Shown here: piece after piece, positions 50,801 through 59,523 of the stretch
Numbering within the stretch: position 1 is the first letter of the stretch
How the letters are laid out: each line of letters starts with the position of its first letter
Source: Saccharomonospora cyanea NA-134
GTDB lineage: Bacteria > Actinomycetota > Actinomycetes > Mycobacteriales > Pseudonocardiaceae
Assembly (NCBI RefSeq): GCF_000244975.1
Contig: NZ_CM001440.1
Span: forward strand, 795,538-859,537
Direction of reading: 5' to 3'
DNA length: 64,000 bases
Notes under the pieces: model-generated
Told to the model about the DNA's origin: nothing
The model's database searches: none
Seen by the model: only the letters and a program-made list of their open reading frames with translations
Position numbers and translations under genes: made by a program

Positions 50801-51790
50801 GTGCGAGCCGGACTGCTGATCGGATTCGTCGCCGCCGCGACCACCACCGTGCTCGTGGCCGCCGGCGCGGTGATGGTGCTCGACAGCCAGCGGCAACAGG
50901 TCCACGCCACCCCGTTGAGCTGCAACGCGGCGCTCGGCCCCACCCAGCCGGGACAGCAGGGCCGGGGCGCGAACGACGCCGCGAACCTGACCGACGAACA
51001 ACTGGGCACGGTCTCGCTCATCATCTCGATCGGCAAGGAACGGGAGCTCTCGCCGAGGGCGTGGCAGATCGCGATCCAGGCCGGTATGACCGAGTCGGGG
51101 TTGCGCAACGTCAACTACGGCGACCGGGACTCACTCGGGATCTTCCAGATGCGGCCGTCGATGGGGTGGGGCTCGCCCGCGCAGGTCACCGATCCCACCT
51201 ACGCGGTGAACAAGTTCTACGACGTACTGGAGGCCATTCCCGGTTGGGAGGACATGCGGCCCGGTGACGCGGCGCAGGCCGTGGAGCGTTCGGCGTTCCC
51301 CGACCGCTACCACCGGTGGGAGCCGATGGCGGTGCACCTCGTCGAGACACTCGGGGAGGTGTCCGACGCCACGGGGTGCGGACCCGGCATGGGGGCCGCG
51401 CTGCCGCCCAACGAGGAGGCGGCCAAGGCCATCGAGTTCGCGCTCGACGAGCGCGGCAAGCCGTACGTGTGGGGCGCGGAGGGCCCGGACGCGTACGACT
51501 GCTCCGGGCTGATGCAGACGGCCTACGAGGCGGCCGGGATCACGCTGCCGCGCGTGTCCCGCGACCAGTACGGGGCGGGAGCGATGTTGCCGGTGGAGGA
51601 GGCGCAGCCGGGCGACCTGGTGTTCTGGGCCTACGACTCGTCGGACCCGTCGACGATCCACCACGTCGCCATGTACCTGGGTGAGGGGAAGATCGTGGAG
51701 GCACAGCAGTCCGGTGTTCCCGTGCACACGCGGGACTTCTCGTTCGACGAGGCCGGTCTCGTGCCGCAGGCCGTGCGGCCCGGTGTGTGA
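50801..51790 (+). CDS. Cell-wall hydrolase with lysozyme-like and NlpC/P60 domains
   Basis: A 329-residue exported or membrane-anchored protein from GTG 50801. The N-terminal helix (LLIGFVAAATTTVLVAAGAV) is followed by a lysozyme-like segment (IAIQAGMTESGLRNVNYG, then DSLGIFQMRPSMGWG), with E in TESGL as the likely catalytic residue. The C-terminal NlpC/P60 domain has KPYVWGAEGPDAYDCSGLMQ (catalytic Cys) and TIHHVAMYLG (catalytic His). Together they could cut both the glycan and peptide parts of peptidoglycan, the VirB1-like task of opening the wall for the machine. Confidence 0.9.
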   Translation: MRAGLLIGFVAAATTTVLVAAGAVMVLDSQRQQVHATPLSCNAALGPTQPGQQGRGANDAANLTDEQLGTVSLIISIGKERELSPRAWQIAIQAGMTESGLRNVNYGDRDSLGIFQMRPSMGWGSPAQVTDPTYAVNKFYDVLEAIPGWEDMRPGDAAQAVERSAFPDRYHRWEPMAVHLVETLGEVSDATGCGPGMGAALPPNEEAAKAIEFALDERGKPYVWGAEGPDAYDCSGLMQTAYEAAGITLPRVSRDQYGAGAMLPVEEAQPGDLVFWAYDSSDPSTIHHVAMYLGEGKIVEAQQSGVPVHTRDFSFDEAGLVPQAVRPGV

Positions 51791-51799
51791 GGAGAAGGC

Positions 51800-52684
51800 G
51801 TGGCCAAGCAGTGGGGTAGGCGAAGGAAAGCGAAGAGCCCGGTCGTGGTGCCTCAGGCGTTCGACGCGGCGTTCGGTACGCCCGCGCAGGGGCGGCGGGT
51901 GAACCAGCCGCTCCGGCCGGACCGGGGTGTCGCGTCGAGCACGCCCCTGGCCGATCAGCTGTCCACGGAGGCCCCCGGGGTCACGGAGAACTACGTGGTG
52001 CTGCCGCGCTCGCTGGCCGAGGACATGCCGTTGCCGTGGCAACAGCAGATGGCCGCGTTGCTCGCCCAGTTCCACGAGACGCACCGGAACCTGTCGTGGC
52101 CGACGTACCGCGTGGTGCCGTCGCGTCCCGAGCGACTGGTCGACCTGGACGAGGAGCAGCTCGCGGGAGCGGGCTACCTGGTGGAGCTCGACGCCGACGG
52201 CGAGATGGTCTACCGCGACCGCACCGGCAGGCGGGTGGAGGACCCGGAGAACACCGTCGCTCTCGTGCCGTGCCTCGATCCGGTCGTACGCAAACCGGGC
52301 CACACCGCCGACGCGCCGGAGGGCGGAGCGGCCAAGCCGGGTGCCGTACCCATGAACATCGGTCCGCAGCCGGTGTGGCGCACCACGACCACCCCCGGGT
52401 CGTCGGCGCCCCCGCTGCCACCACCGCCCACGGCGCCGTCCCTCACGTCGCCCCCGGCTGCGGCTTCGGCGCCCGAACCCGCGCCGAAACCGCCCGAAAC
52501 GCCCGGTCTGGGCCCGGGGGATCGCGGCTGGTTCGACGAGCTGGAACCGGCGAGCGGCACGGCCGGACCGCGCGACGAGCCGGGCCGGTCCGGACCCGCA
52601 GCGGCGGACTCGGAGAGCCCGGCGCCGGAATTCGGTCCGACCGGTGACGAGCCGACGGAGATCCCTTACCGCTATCGCCGTTGA
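51800..52684 (+). CDS. Uncharacterised proline-rich protein, last gene of the secretion-like operon
   Basis: A 294-residue hydrophilic protein from GTG 51800, nine bases after the wall hydrolase. The N-terminal 170 residues look folded (ENYVVLPRSLAEDMPLPWQQ, then FHETHRNLSWPTYRVVPSRP); the rest is Pro/Ala-rich and disordered. No signal peptide, so it is probably cytosolic and may contact the ATPase. No family is recognised. Confidence 0.68.
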   Translation: MAKQWGRRRKAKSPVVVPQAFDAAFGTPAQGRRVNQPLRPDRGVASSTPLADQLSTEAPGVTENYVVLPRSLAEDMPLPWQQQMAALLAQFHETHRNLSWPTYRVVPSRPERLVDLDEEQLAGAGYLVELDADGEMVYRDRTGRRVEDPENTVALVPCLDPVVRKPGHTADAPEGGAAKPGAVPMNIGPQPVWRTTTTPGSSAPPLPPPPTAPSLTSPPAAASAPEPAPKPPETPGLGPGDRGWFDELEPASGTAGPRDEPGRSGPAAADSESPAPEFGPTGDEPTEIPYRYRR

Positions 52685-52708
52685 CCGGTCCATGCCAGGC
52701 TGACATCT

Positions 52709-52930
52709 ATGGCAGCCAAACGTAAGGACCCGAACCCGCCGACGGGCTGGTGGTACAACACGCGGACAGGCGAGGTCGAGCACGGCGAGCTGTCGCGAGC
52801 CATCGACCTCATGGGGCCGTATCCCGACGAGGCCACCGCGCGGCGCGCGTTGGAAATCGCCAAGGAGCGCACGAAGCGTGCCGATCGGGCGGAGGCCGAG
52901 TGGGAGGGCGAGGACGTCGACGAGCCGTGA
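52709..52930 (+). CDS. Small conserved actinobacterial protein (SPOR-like)
   Basis: A 73-residue protein. GWWYNTRTGEVEHGELSRAI, then DLMGPYPDEATARRALEIAKER is a well-conserved actinobacterial signature, sometimes annotated as SPOR-like. It is hydrophilic, with an acidic tail, and probably cytosolic. ATG 52709 starts 24 bases past the proline-rich gene. Function unknown. Confidence 0.8.
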   Translation: MAAKRKDPNPPTGWWYNTRTGEVEHGELSRAIDLMGPYPDEATARRALEIAKERTKRADRAEAEWEGEDVDEP

Positions 52931-52977
52931 TCCGGCACGAGCGGCGACATCCGGGGCTGCCGGGTTAGTGTCGAGGT

Positions 52978-54396
52978 GTGGCTCTGGTGGCGCACGGCCA
53001 GGGCGCCGGCGATTTCGCCTCGCTGCGCGCCGAGTTCGCGCTGCCGGAGTCGTTCCCGCCGCAGGCTCTGGCAGAGGCCGAGGTCGTCGCCGGTGATCCC
53101 CTCTCCTGTCCGGGCCGTCGCTCCGACGCCACCGACCTGCCTCTCGTGACCGTCGACCCGCTGGGTGCCAAGGACCTGGACCAGGCGGTGCTGCTGACGC
53201 GGCGCGGCAGGCGCGGGTTCCGTGTGCACTACGCGATCGCCGACGTCGCCGCGTTCGTCGTTCCCGGTGGTGCGCTGGACGCCGAGGCGCGACGCCGTGG
53301 CCAGACGCTGTACCTGCCGGACGGCAACGTGGGGCTGCATCCGCCGATGCTGGCCGAGCAGGCCGCGAGCCTGCTGCCCGGAGTGGTGCGACCCGCGGTG
53401 TTGTGGACGCTCGACGTGGACGCCGAGGGGGAACCGTGCGCGGTCCGGGTGCGCCGGGCGTGGGTGCGCTCGGTGGAGCAGCTCGACCACGACTCGGTGG
53501 CCGAGGCGTTGCGGGCCGGCACACCACACCCGTCCGTGGCCGCGCTGCCGGAGCTGGGCAGGTTGCGGCGGGAGCGCGCGGCCCGGCGGGGCGCGCTGGA
53601 GCCGCAGGTGCCCGAACAACGCATCCGGGCCGAACCCGAGGGCGGTTGGGCGTTGGTGCGCAGGCTGAGACACGAGGTGGAGGAGTGGAACGCCGAGCTT
53701 TCGTTGCTCACGGGCATGGTGGCGGCGAAGCTGATGATCGAGGCGGGGGTCGGCGTACTCCGCACGGTGCCCGAGGCGGGTGACGACGCCGTGGACTGGC
53801 TGCGGCGGTCCGCCCGCACGCTCGGTGTGCCGTGGCCGGACTCGGCGGGTGTCTCGGAGGTACTGGCCGAGCTCGATCCGGCCGATCCCGCGTCGCTGGC
53901 GTTGCACGCGGCGACGGTGCGGCTGTTGCGGGGCGCCGGCTACACCGCCTTCGACGGCGAGGTCCCCGAGTCGGTCGGCCACGGGGGCATCGGCAGTCCG
54001 TACGCGCACGTCACCGCACCCATCCGGCGGTTGGTGGACCGCTTCGCCACCGAGGTGTGCCTCGCGGTCACCGAAGGCAGGGACGTCCCGGAGTGGGCGC
54101 GCCGGTCACTCCCGGAACTACCGCGGCTGATGGGGTTGTCCGACACACGGGCGTCCCGGGTCGAACGGGCCTGTCTCGACCAGGTCGGCGCGTGGGTGCT
54201 CGCCGAGCGCGTGGGGACGACGTTCGACGGGGTGGTGTTGCGCTTCGACGCGACGGGATCGGCGGAGGTGTTCGTGCGGAACCCGCCCGTGCTGGTCCGC
54301 TGCGCCGACGTGACGGTCCCGGAGGGCAGTGAGATCACCGTGCGTCTCACCGAGGTCGATGTCGCCGACCGGAGGATGTGCTTTGAACAGGCGTGA
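52978..54396 (+). CDS. RNB-domain ribonuclease (RNase II/R family)
   Basis: A 472-residue exoribonuclease-like protein. The catalytic aspartate motif is VTVDPLGAKDLDQAV near residue 60. HYAIADVAAFV, GQTLYLPDG and PYAHVTAPIRRLVDRF are conserved RNB segments. It is shorter than RNase R (about 800), with no clear cold-shock or S1 domains, matching the compact actinobacterial RNB proteins. It would degrade RNA from the 3' end. GTG 52978. The 3' end overlaps the DUF4326 gene by 14 bases. Confidence 0.9.
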   Translation: MALVAHGQGAGDFASLRAEFALPESFPPQALAEAEVVAGDPLSCPGRRSDATDLPLVTVDPLGAKDLDQAVLLTRRGRRGFRVHYAIADVAAFVVPGGALDAEARRRGQTLYLPDGNVGLHPPMLAEQAASLLPGVVRPAVLWTLDVDAEGEPCAVRVRRAWVRSVEQLDHDSVAEALRAGTPHPSVAALPELGRLRRERAARRGALEPQVPEQRIRAEPEGGWALVRRLRHEVEEWNAELSLLTGMVAAKLMIEAGVGVLRTVPEAGDDAVDWLRRSARTLGVPWPDSAGVSEVLAELDPADPASLALHAATVRLLRGAGYTAFDGEVPESVGHGGIGSPYAHVTAPIRRLVDRFATEVCLAVTEGRDVPEWARRSLPELPRLMGLSDTRASRVERACLDQVGAWVLAERVGTTFDGVVLRFDATGSAEVFVRNPPVLVRCADVTVPEGSEITVRLTEVDVADRRMCFEQA

Positions 54397-54787
54397 GCGT
54401 AGTGAGGACGGATCGACGGAGGGCTGGACCGACGAGGAGCGCGCGCTGCGGGAGCGGGTCCTGGCCGGACACAGTGTCGTGGTGAACGTGCGGAAGTCGG
54501 GACCGCACAAGCATCTCGTGCCGTGGCTGGTGGACGAGGGCCTCATCACCTACGTCGGGCACGCCGGGAACCGGCACTCCTGGCCCGAGTCCGACTTCGC
54601 CAACCCCTTCGTGAAGGAGGCGAAGCAGGACCGCACCATGATGGTCCGGCACTACCGGGACTATCTGCGCGACCAGCCCGGGTTGCTGCGCCGCCTGCGC
54701 GACGGCGAGCTGAACGGGCGGGCGCTGGGCTGTTGGTGCGCCCCCGAGCCGTGCCACGCCGACGTTCTGGTGGAGTACACGGCATGA
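54383..54787 (+). CDS. DUF4326 domain-containing protein
   Basis: A 134-residue protein. The core motifs are NVRKSGPHKHLVPWLVDEGL, WPESDFANPFVKEA and GRALGCWCAPEPCHADVLVE. The conserved CWC...PCH cysteine-histidine set could bind a metal. The TTG at 54383 has GGAGG seven bases upstream. It overlaps the ribonuclease by 14 bases and the next gene by ATGA, so the three are coupled. DUF4326 proteins occur in phages and bacteria with unknown function. Confidence 0.85.
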   Translation: MNRRERSEDGSTEGWTDEERALRERVLAGHSVVVNVRKSGPHKHLVPWLVDEGLITYVGHAGNRHSWPESDFANPFVKEAKQDRTMMVRHYRDYLRDQPGLLRRLRDGELNGRALGCWCAPEPCHADVLVEYTA

Positions 54788-55560
54788 AGGACGACCTGGG
54801 CGACGACGTCGTGCTCTCCGGCCTGCCGAACCGGGTGGTGTCACTGGTGCCGTCACTGACGGAGGCCGTGGCCGAGACCGTTCCCGGAGTGCTCGTGGGC
54901 GCCACCGACTACTGCACGCACCCCGCCGGGCTGGCCGTGCCCAGGGTCGGTGGCTCGAAGTACCCGAAGGTCGACGCGGTGCTCGACTGCGCCCCCGACC
55001 TGGTGCTGGGCAACGCCGAGGAGAACCGGCCCGAGGACGTGCGCCGGTTGCGTGAGGCGGGCATCGCGGTGTGGGTCACGGCCGCACCCGCGACCGTGCC
55101 CATGGCCCTGGAGTCGCTGCGCACGCTGTTCACGCGTGCGTTCGACGTGGCGGTTCCCACCTGGCTGACCGAGGCCGAGGACGCGTGGCGGGACACGCCT
55201 GCCGTGCGCGTCCGCGCCGTGGTGCCGGTGTGGCGCAAGCCGTGGGTGGTGCTGGGCCGCGACACCTTCGGCGGCGACGTGCTGCGCCGCCTCGGCGTCC
55301 ACAACGTCTACGCCGGGCACGCCGACCGCTACCCGCGACCCACCGTGGAGCAGTTGCGGGCCCGGTTCGCCGACGGCGACGCCGAGCTGCTGGTGCTCCC
55401 CGACGAGCCGTACGTCTTCACCGACGACGACGGCCCCGACCACTTTCCCGGTGTGCCCTACGCGCTGGTCTCGGGGCGCAGGCTCACGTGGTACGGCCCG
55501 TCGCTGGCCGACGCCAGAGCGGAACTGGAGGCCGCCCTCGCGAACGTCCGAACCCGGTGA
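54784..55560 (+). CDS. BtuF-like helical-backbone metal receptor domain, no signal peptide
   Basis: A 258-residue protein of the periplasmic-binding-protein (TroA/BtuF) fold. RVVSLVPSLTEAVAETVPGVLVGATDYC, in two parts, and VDAVLDCAPDLVLGNAEENR resemble cobalamin or iron-siderophore binding proteins. There is no signal peptide or lipobox and no ABC permease or ATPase adjacent, so it is probably cytosolic and not a transport component. It is coupled to DUF4326 by ATGA overlap. The ligand is unknown. Confidence 0.85.
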   Translation: MKDDLGDDVVLSGLPNRVVSLVPSLTEAVAETVPGVLVGATDYCTHPAGLAVPRVGGSKYPKVDAVLDCAPDLVLGNAEENRPEDVRRLREAGIAVWVTAAPATVPMALESLRTLFTRAFDVAVPTWLTEAEDAWRDTPAVRVRAVVPVWRKPWVVLGRDTFGGDVLRRLGVHNVYAGHADRYPRPTVEQLRARFADGDAELLVLPDEPYVFTDDDGPDHFPGVPYALVSGRRLTWYGPSLADARAELEAALANVRTR

Positions 55561-55565
55561 GCGCT

Positions 55566-56549
55566 TCAGGGGCGTGCGGCGAAGGCGTCCGTCGCGCGGC
55601 GCAGGGCCCGCAGCACGCCCGGGTCGGTGACCGCGTGCCCCGCACCGTCGACCATGGTCAGCGTGGAGTCCGGCCACGCGCGGTGCAGCTCGAACGCGGT
55701 GATCGGCGGGCACACCAGGTCGTAGCGGCCCTGGACGATGTGTCCGGGGATGCCGGCGAGGCGGTGGGCGTCGCGTAGCAGTTGCCCCTCCTCCAGCCAC
55801 GCGCCGTTCGCGAAGTAGTGCAGGGCGATGCGGGCGAACGCGACGGCGAACGGCGGGGCGCTGTAACTCGCGTGGAAGCCCGGCTGCGGGGTGATCGACA
55901 CGATCGCGCCCTCCCACGCGCTCCACGCCACGGCCGCCCGCTCGGCGACGTCGGCGTCCGGGCTGTCGACGAGGTCGCGGTACGCGGCGAGCAGGTCACC
56001 ACCCCGCGCGGGCGGTGGCACCACGTCGACGTAGCGCTGCCACGGCTCGGGAAACAGGTGCCCCGCGCCGCCGTTGTAGAGCCAGTCGAGTTCGGCCCTG
56101 CGGGCCGTGAAAACCCCGCGCAGCACCAGCTCACTGACCCGTGACGGGTGGGTCTGCGCGTAGGCGAGCGCGAGTGTGGCCCCCCACGAACCGCCGAACA
56201 CGAGCCAGCGGTCGATGCCGAGATGCTCCCGCAGGGCCTCCATGTCGGCGACCAGGTGCCACGTCGTGTTCGCCGACAGGTCGACGTTCCGGTCGCTGAC
56301 GTGCGGCGTGCTGCGGCCCGAGCCCCGCTGGTCGAACTGCACGATCCGGTACACGGCCGGGTCGAAGTGCCGACGCGACACCGGGTTGCTTCCGCTGCCC
56401 GGTCCGCCGTGCAACACCACCGCCGGTTTGCCGTCGGGCGCGCCGCTGACCTCCCAGTACACCCGCTGCCCGTCGCCGACCTCCAACATGCCGGTGGCAT
56501 GGGGAGCGATCGGCGGGTACAAGTCCGGCTCCGGCACCACCCGCGACAC
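55566..56549 (-). CDS. pip: Prolyl aminopeptidase (proline iminopeptidase)
   Basis: A 327-residue cytosolic alpha/beta hydrolase that releases N-terminal proline. HGGPGSGSNP forms the oxyanion region, GGSWGATLALAYAQTHP contains the catalytic Ser, GRYDLVCPP the Asp, and DGAGHAVTD the His. FDQRGSGRSTPH is typical of the S33 family. GTG 56549 is the likely start. Transcribed after panB on the minus strand, with a terminator hairpin between. Confidence 0.94.
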   Translation of the reverse strand: MSRVVPEPDLYPPIAPHATGMLEVGDGQRVYWEVSGAPDGKPAVVLHGGPGSGSNPVSRRHFDPAVYRIVQFDQRGSGRSTPHVSDRNVDLSANTTWHLVADMEALREHLGIDRWLVFGGSWGATLALAYAQTHPSRVSELVLRGVFTARRAELDWLYNGGAGHLFPEPWQRYVDVVPPPARGGDLLAAYRDLVDSPDADVAERAAVAWSAWEGAIVSITPQPGFHASYSAPPFAVAFARIALHYFANGAWLEEGQLLRDAHRLAGIPGHIVQGRYDLVCPPITAFELHRAWPDSTLTMVDGAGHAVTDPGVLRALRRATDAFAARP

Positions 56550-56564
56550 CGCCTACCTCCTGTC

Positions 56565-56615
56565 GAACGACCCGGCGCCCGCCCACGTTCGGTGCTCGCC
56601 GGCGCCGGGTCGTTC
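56565..56615. terminator. Terminator hairpin downstream of panB
   Basis: Perfect 15-base arms GAACGACCCGGCGCC (56565-56579) and GGCGCCGGGTCGTTC (56601-56615) flank a 21-base loop, 21 bases past the panB stop on the minus strand. No U-tract follows, as is common in actinobacteria. Confidence 0.85.
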
Positions 56616-56635
56616 TTAGCAGGTCCGCGCCGGCG

Positions 56636-57529
56636 TCAGTGGAAGGTGTGTTCCGCGGCGGGGAACGACCGCTGCCGCACGTCGTCGGCGAACGTCCTCG
56701 CCGCCGTGGTGAGCGCTCCGGCGAGGTCGGCGTACTGCTTGACGAACCGAGGGACGCGGCCGGTGCGCAGCCCGGCCATGTCCTGCCACACGAGTACCTG
56801 AGCGTCGCAGTCCGGTCCCGCGCCGATGCCCACGGTGGGGATGCGCAGATCGTGGGTGATCTGCTTGGCGACCTCCGAGGGCACCATCTCCATGACCACC
56901 GCGAACGCGCCCGCGTCCTGCAGCGCCAGCGCGTCGGCGATGAGGCCGTCGCCCGAGGCGCCACGCCCCTGGACGCGGTAGCCGCCGAGATTGTGCTCAC
57001 TCTGGGGAGTGAAACCGATGTGGCCCATCACGGGCACCCCTGCCGCGGTCACGGCTTCCACGTGGGCGGCGAACCTGCGCCCGCCCTCCAGCTTGACGGC
57101 GTGGGCGCGGCCCTCCTTCATGAACCGCGCCGCCGTGGCCACGGCCTGTTCGGGTGAAGCCTGGTAGGAGCCGAACGGCAGGTCCGCCACCACGAGCGCC
57201 TTGGTGACCGACCTGGTGACCGCTCTGACCAGAGGGAGCATCTCGTCGACGGTGATCGGGAGCGAGGACTCGTAGCCGTACACGGTGTTGGCCGCCGAGT
57301 CGCCGACCAGCAACACCGGGATGCCCGCGTCCTCGAACAGGCGGGCGGTGTAGGTGTCGTAGGCGGTGAGCATCGGCCACGGCTCGCCGCGTTCCTTCAT
57401 CTCCTGCAGATGGTGGATGCGGACGCGTTTGCGTAGCGGCGCCTGCTCCGCGGGTGGCTGCCCGTAAGGTGCGGTGGTCTCCCCGCTTCCGGCAGCGTCC
57501 GGGTGTGCCTGGGGCGTGTCAGATGACAT
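56636..57529 (-). CDS. panB: 3-Methyl-2-oxobutanoate hydroxymethyltransferase
   Basis: A 297-residue enzyme making ketopantoate, the first committed step of pantothenate synthesis. [35 protein letters not shown] (Mg-binding Asp), VKLEGGRR, and GHIGFTPQS are family signatures; [18 protein letters not shown] follows. The ATG at 57529 leaves a 45-residue flexible N-terminus before the core; it has a GAAGGACGG site upstream. Matches the panB-hydrolase neighbourhood of M. tuberculosis (Rv2225, Rv2224c). Confidence 0.95.
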   Translation of the reverse strand: MSSDTPQAHPDAAGSGETTAPYGQPPAEQAPLRKRVRIHHLQEMKERGEPWPMLTAYDTYTARLFEDAGIPVLLVGDSAANTVYGYESSLPITVDEMLPLVRAVTRSVTKALVVADLPFGSYQASPEQAVATAARFMKEGRAHAVKLEGGRRFAAHVEAVTAAGVPVMGHIGFTPQSEHNLGGYRVQGRGASGDGLIADALALQDAGAFAVVMEMVPSEVAKQITHDLRIPTVGIGAGPDCDAQVLVWQDMAGLRTGRVPRFVKQYADLAGALTTAARTFADDVRQRSFPAAEHTFH

Positions 57530-57719
57530 TGCTGTCGAACCGTCCTTCCCTCGAGGCCGCTCGGCGGTCCCCGGGTCGTGGATCGTTGGCGTCCTCCAGC
57601 GTCCCACCCACTGGAAACACTGCCCATCCCGCTGCGACGAGCTTCACATACCCGGCAACCGACGCGGTGAGTGATCACGCGCCTACCGCGAAAGAGTGAT
57701 GCGTGGTAAGTAACTCGCC

Positions 57720-58421
57720 ATGCTGTCGGGCCTGCATCGTGCCGAGCCACCCCTGGGTGCGGTCCGTCGGCTCACGGCGGTGTTGCTGTTCGTCGGTGCC
57801 GTGTCCCATGCCGGTTTCCTCGCCGAGACGTTCCTCGACACCGAGCTGTCGCCGTGGCACACCGTCCCGGCTCGCCTGGCCTCCGCCGGGCAGCCCTACC
57901 GCGAGGTGTTCCGGTACACCGACGGGGTCGCCGGAGCTGCCTTCGTGCTGGCCGGTCCCTCTCTGTTCCGCATCGCGCCCGTGCACTGGCCGGGCAGGCT
58001 CACCGTGGTGGTGCTGTTCGGGTACGGCCTGTTGCTGCTGCTCCGGGCGGCTTTCCCGCCCCAGTGCCTCCCCGAGGGGGCGGGGTTGTGTGCCCCGACC
58101 GGACATGTCGGCGACCTGTTGGTGCTGGCGGCGGGGGTGCAGTACGTCGGGGGACCGTTGATCGTGGGGGCCTGGTGGCGCGGTCGGTGGAGGGTGGTCA
58201 CCCGGGCGCTGTTCGTGCTCCAGTTCGCGCTGTGGGCCGCGCTCGTCGCCGCGGGCTGGCTGCTCGACGGCCGCTTCGTGGGGCTGGCCGCGCGGCTGCA
58301 GACCCTCGGAGCCTCCGTGTTGTTCGGCGTCGGGGCCGTCTACATCCTCCGCATGGGCGGCGCGCGGCGGCCGCCGGAGCGGTCCCCGCAACCGGAAGGG
58401 TCCACCCCGTGCCTGGGCTGA
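57720..58421 (+). CDS. DUF998-type membrane protein
   Basis: A 233-residue protein with about six helices, including LTAVLLFVGAVSHAGFLAE, LTVVVLFGYGLLLLLRAAF, LLVLAAGVQYVGGPLIVGAW and ALFVLQFALWAALVAAGWLL. The pattern of a fungal/bacterial DUF998 domain, including PPQCLPEGAGLCAPTGH in a loop, fits. Function unknown. The stop overlaps the DinB gene start by 13 bases. It is divergent from panB. Confidence 0.75.
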   Translation: MLSGLHRAEPPLGAVRRLTAVLLFVGAVSHAGFLAETFLDTELSPWHTVPARLASAGQPYREVFRYTDGVAGAAFVLAGPSLFRIAPVHWPGRLTVVVLFGYGLLLLLRAAFPPQCLPEGAGLCAPTGHVGDLLVLAAGVQYVGGPLIVGAWWRGRWRVVTRALFVLQFALWAALVAAGWLLDGRFVGLAARLQTLGASVLFGVGAVYILRMGGARRPPERSPQPEGSTPCLG

Positions 58422-59008
58422 TCGGGCCCGTCGCCGACGAACGCGAGGGACTGCTCGACTACCTCGCGCAGCAGCGGTACGTGTTGTGCCTCGCAGCGTA
58501 CGGGCTGACCGACCAGCAGATCCGGAGGACACCGACGGTGAGTTCGCTGAGCATCGGCGGCATCCTCAAACACGTCTGCCGCACGGAGCGGATTTGGATC
58601 GACATCGTGTGCGGTCTCGGGCTGACCGATCCCGGCGACGATCTGCGGCTCGCGCCCGGCGAAACCCTCGCAGACCTCATCGGGGAGTACGAGCGGGTGG
58701 CCACGCGTACCGAGGAGGTCGTCGCGGACATCGACGACCTCGGCCGCCCCGTGCCCGTGCCCCGCGACGTGCCGTGGTTCCCGGACGACGTGGACGCGTG
58801 GTCGGTGCGGTGGGTGTTGCTGCACCTGATCGAGGAGACGGCCCGGCACGCCGGGCACGCCGACATCATCCGGGAGTCGATCGACGGCGCCACCGCGTTG
58901 CCGCTCATGGCAGCGGCGGAGGGCTGGCCGCAGACCCCGTGGCTGTCACCGTGGCGCCCGCCGGCGCGGCCCGGTCAGAGGTCGAACAGCGCCGGTTGGT
59001 CGCCGTGA
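58409..59008 (+). CDS. DinB/DUF664 family protein
   Basis: A 199-residue four-helix-bundle protein of the DinB superfamily, which in actinobacteria includes mycothiol-dependent S-transferases. Metal-binding histidines are expected in ILKHVCRTERIW and HLIEETARHAGHADIIRESI. GTG 58409 gives VPGLIGPVADEREGLLDYL, the usual beginning. It converges on ogt, with the 3' ends overlapping by 34 bases. Confidence 0.85.
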   Translation: MPGLIGPVADEREGLLDYLAQQRYVLCLAAYGLTDQQIRRTPTVSSLSIGGILKHVCRTERIWIDIVCGLGLTDPGDDLRLAPGETLADLIGEYERVATRTEEVVADIDDLGRPVPVPRDVPWFPDDVDAWSVRWVLLHLIEETARHAGHADIIRESIDGATALPLMAAAEGWPQTPWLSPWRPPARPGQRSNSAGWSP

Positions 59009-59523
59009 ACTCGTTCCACGCTGAGCAGCCGCTGTTTGGTGCCGACCCCGCCTGGCCCGGAGAACCCGCCGATCGCGCCGTTCGCGCCCAGCACCCGGTG
59101 ACACGGGACGATGGGCGGGAACGGGTTGGCCCCCAGCGCGCGGCCAACGGCCCGCGCCGCGTGCGGTTCGCCGAGGTGGGCGGCGACGTCGCCGTACGTC
59201 ACCGTGTGGCCCACCGGTACCGTGCGCACGAACTCGTAGACCCGGCGGTGGAACGCGGGCACGGTGGTCAGGTCGAGCGGCACGTCCGAAAGATCCACCG
59301 CCTCGCCGCGCAGCAGCGACACCACACCGTCGACCGCGGGCTGTAGCGACACGGGGACGGGAGCCTCCACCGCATCCGGCACCACGGTGACGAGGTGCGA
59401 GCGGACGTCGTCGGCGTCGGCCTCGGGAAGCAGGCCGCGCACCACGGTGCCCGCCCGCCAGGCGATCCCGCAGTGTCCGAGGGACGTGCCGAACACGGCG
59501 AAACCGGTGGGCTCGGTCGTCAC
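58975..59523 (-). CDS. ogt: Methylated-DNA-[protein]-cysteine S-methyltransferase
   Basis: A 182-residue suicide repair enzyme that takes the methyl group from O6-methylguanine. Unlike the ATL at 4353, the active-site motif PPIVPCHRVLGANGAIGGFS is intact. VTYGDVAAHLGEPHAARAVG is the DNA-binding helix-turn-helix. The GTG start overlaps the nadE stop (GTGA), so it is co-transcribed with nadE. Confidence 0.94.
   Translation of the reverse strand: MTTEPTGFAVFGTSLGHCGIAWRAGTVVRGLLPEADADDVRSHLVTVVPDAVEAPVPVSLQPAVDGVVSLLRGEAVDLSDVPLDLTTVPAFHRRVYEFVRTVPVGHTVTYGDVAAHLGEPHAARAVGRALGANPFPPIVPCHRVLGANGAIGGFSGPGGVGTKQRLLSVERVHGDQPALFDL

Noticed and set aside
44434-52684. Integrative conjugative element
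   Set aside because: No relaxase, coupling protein, integrase, replication gene, tRNA target or direct repeat ends were seen around the cluster.
51131-53527. 798-codon open frame on the minus strand
   Set aside because: It spans parts of four well-supported plus-strand genes and has only low-complexity Arg/Pro/Ala composition.
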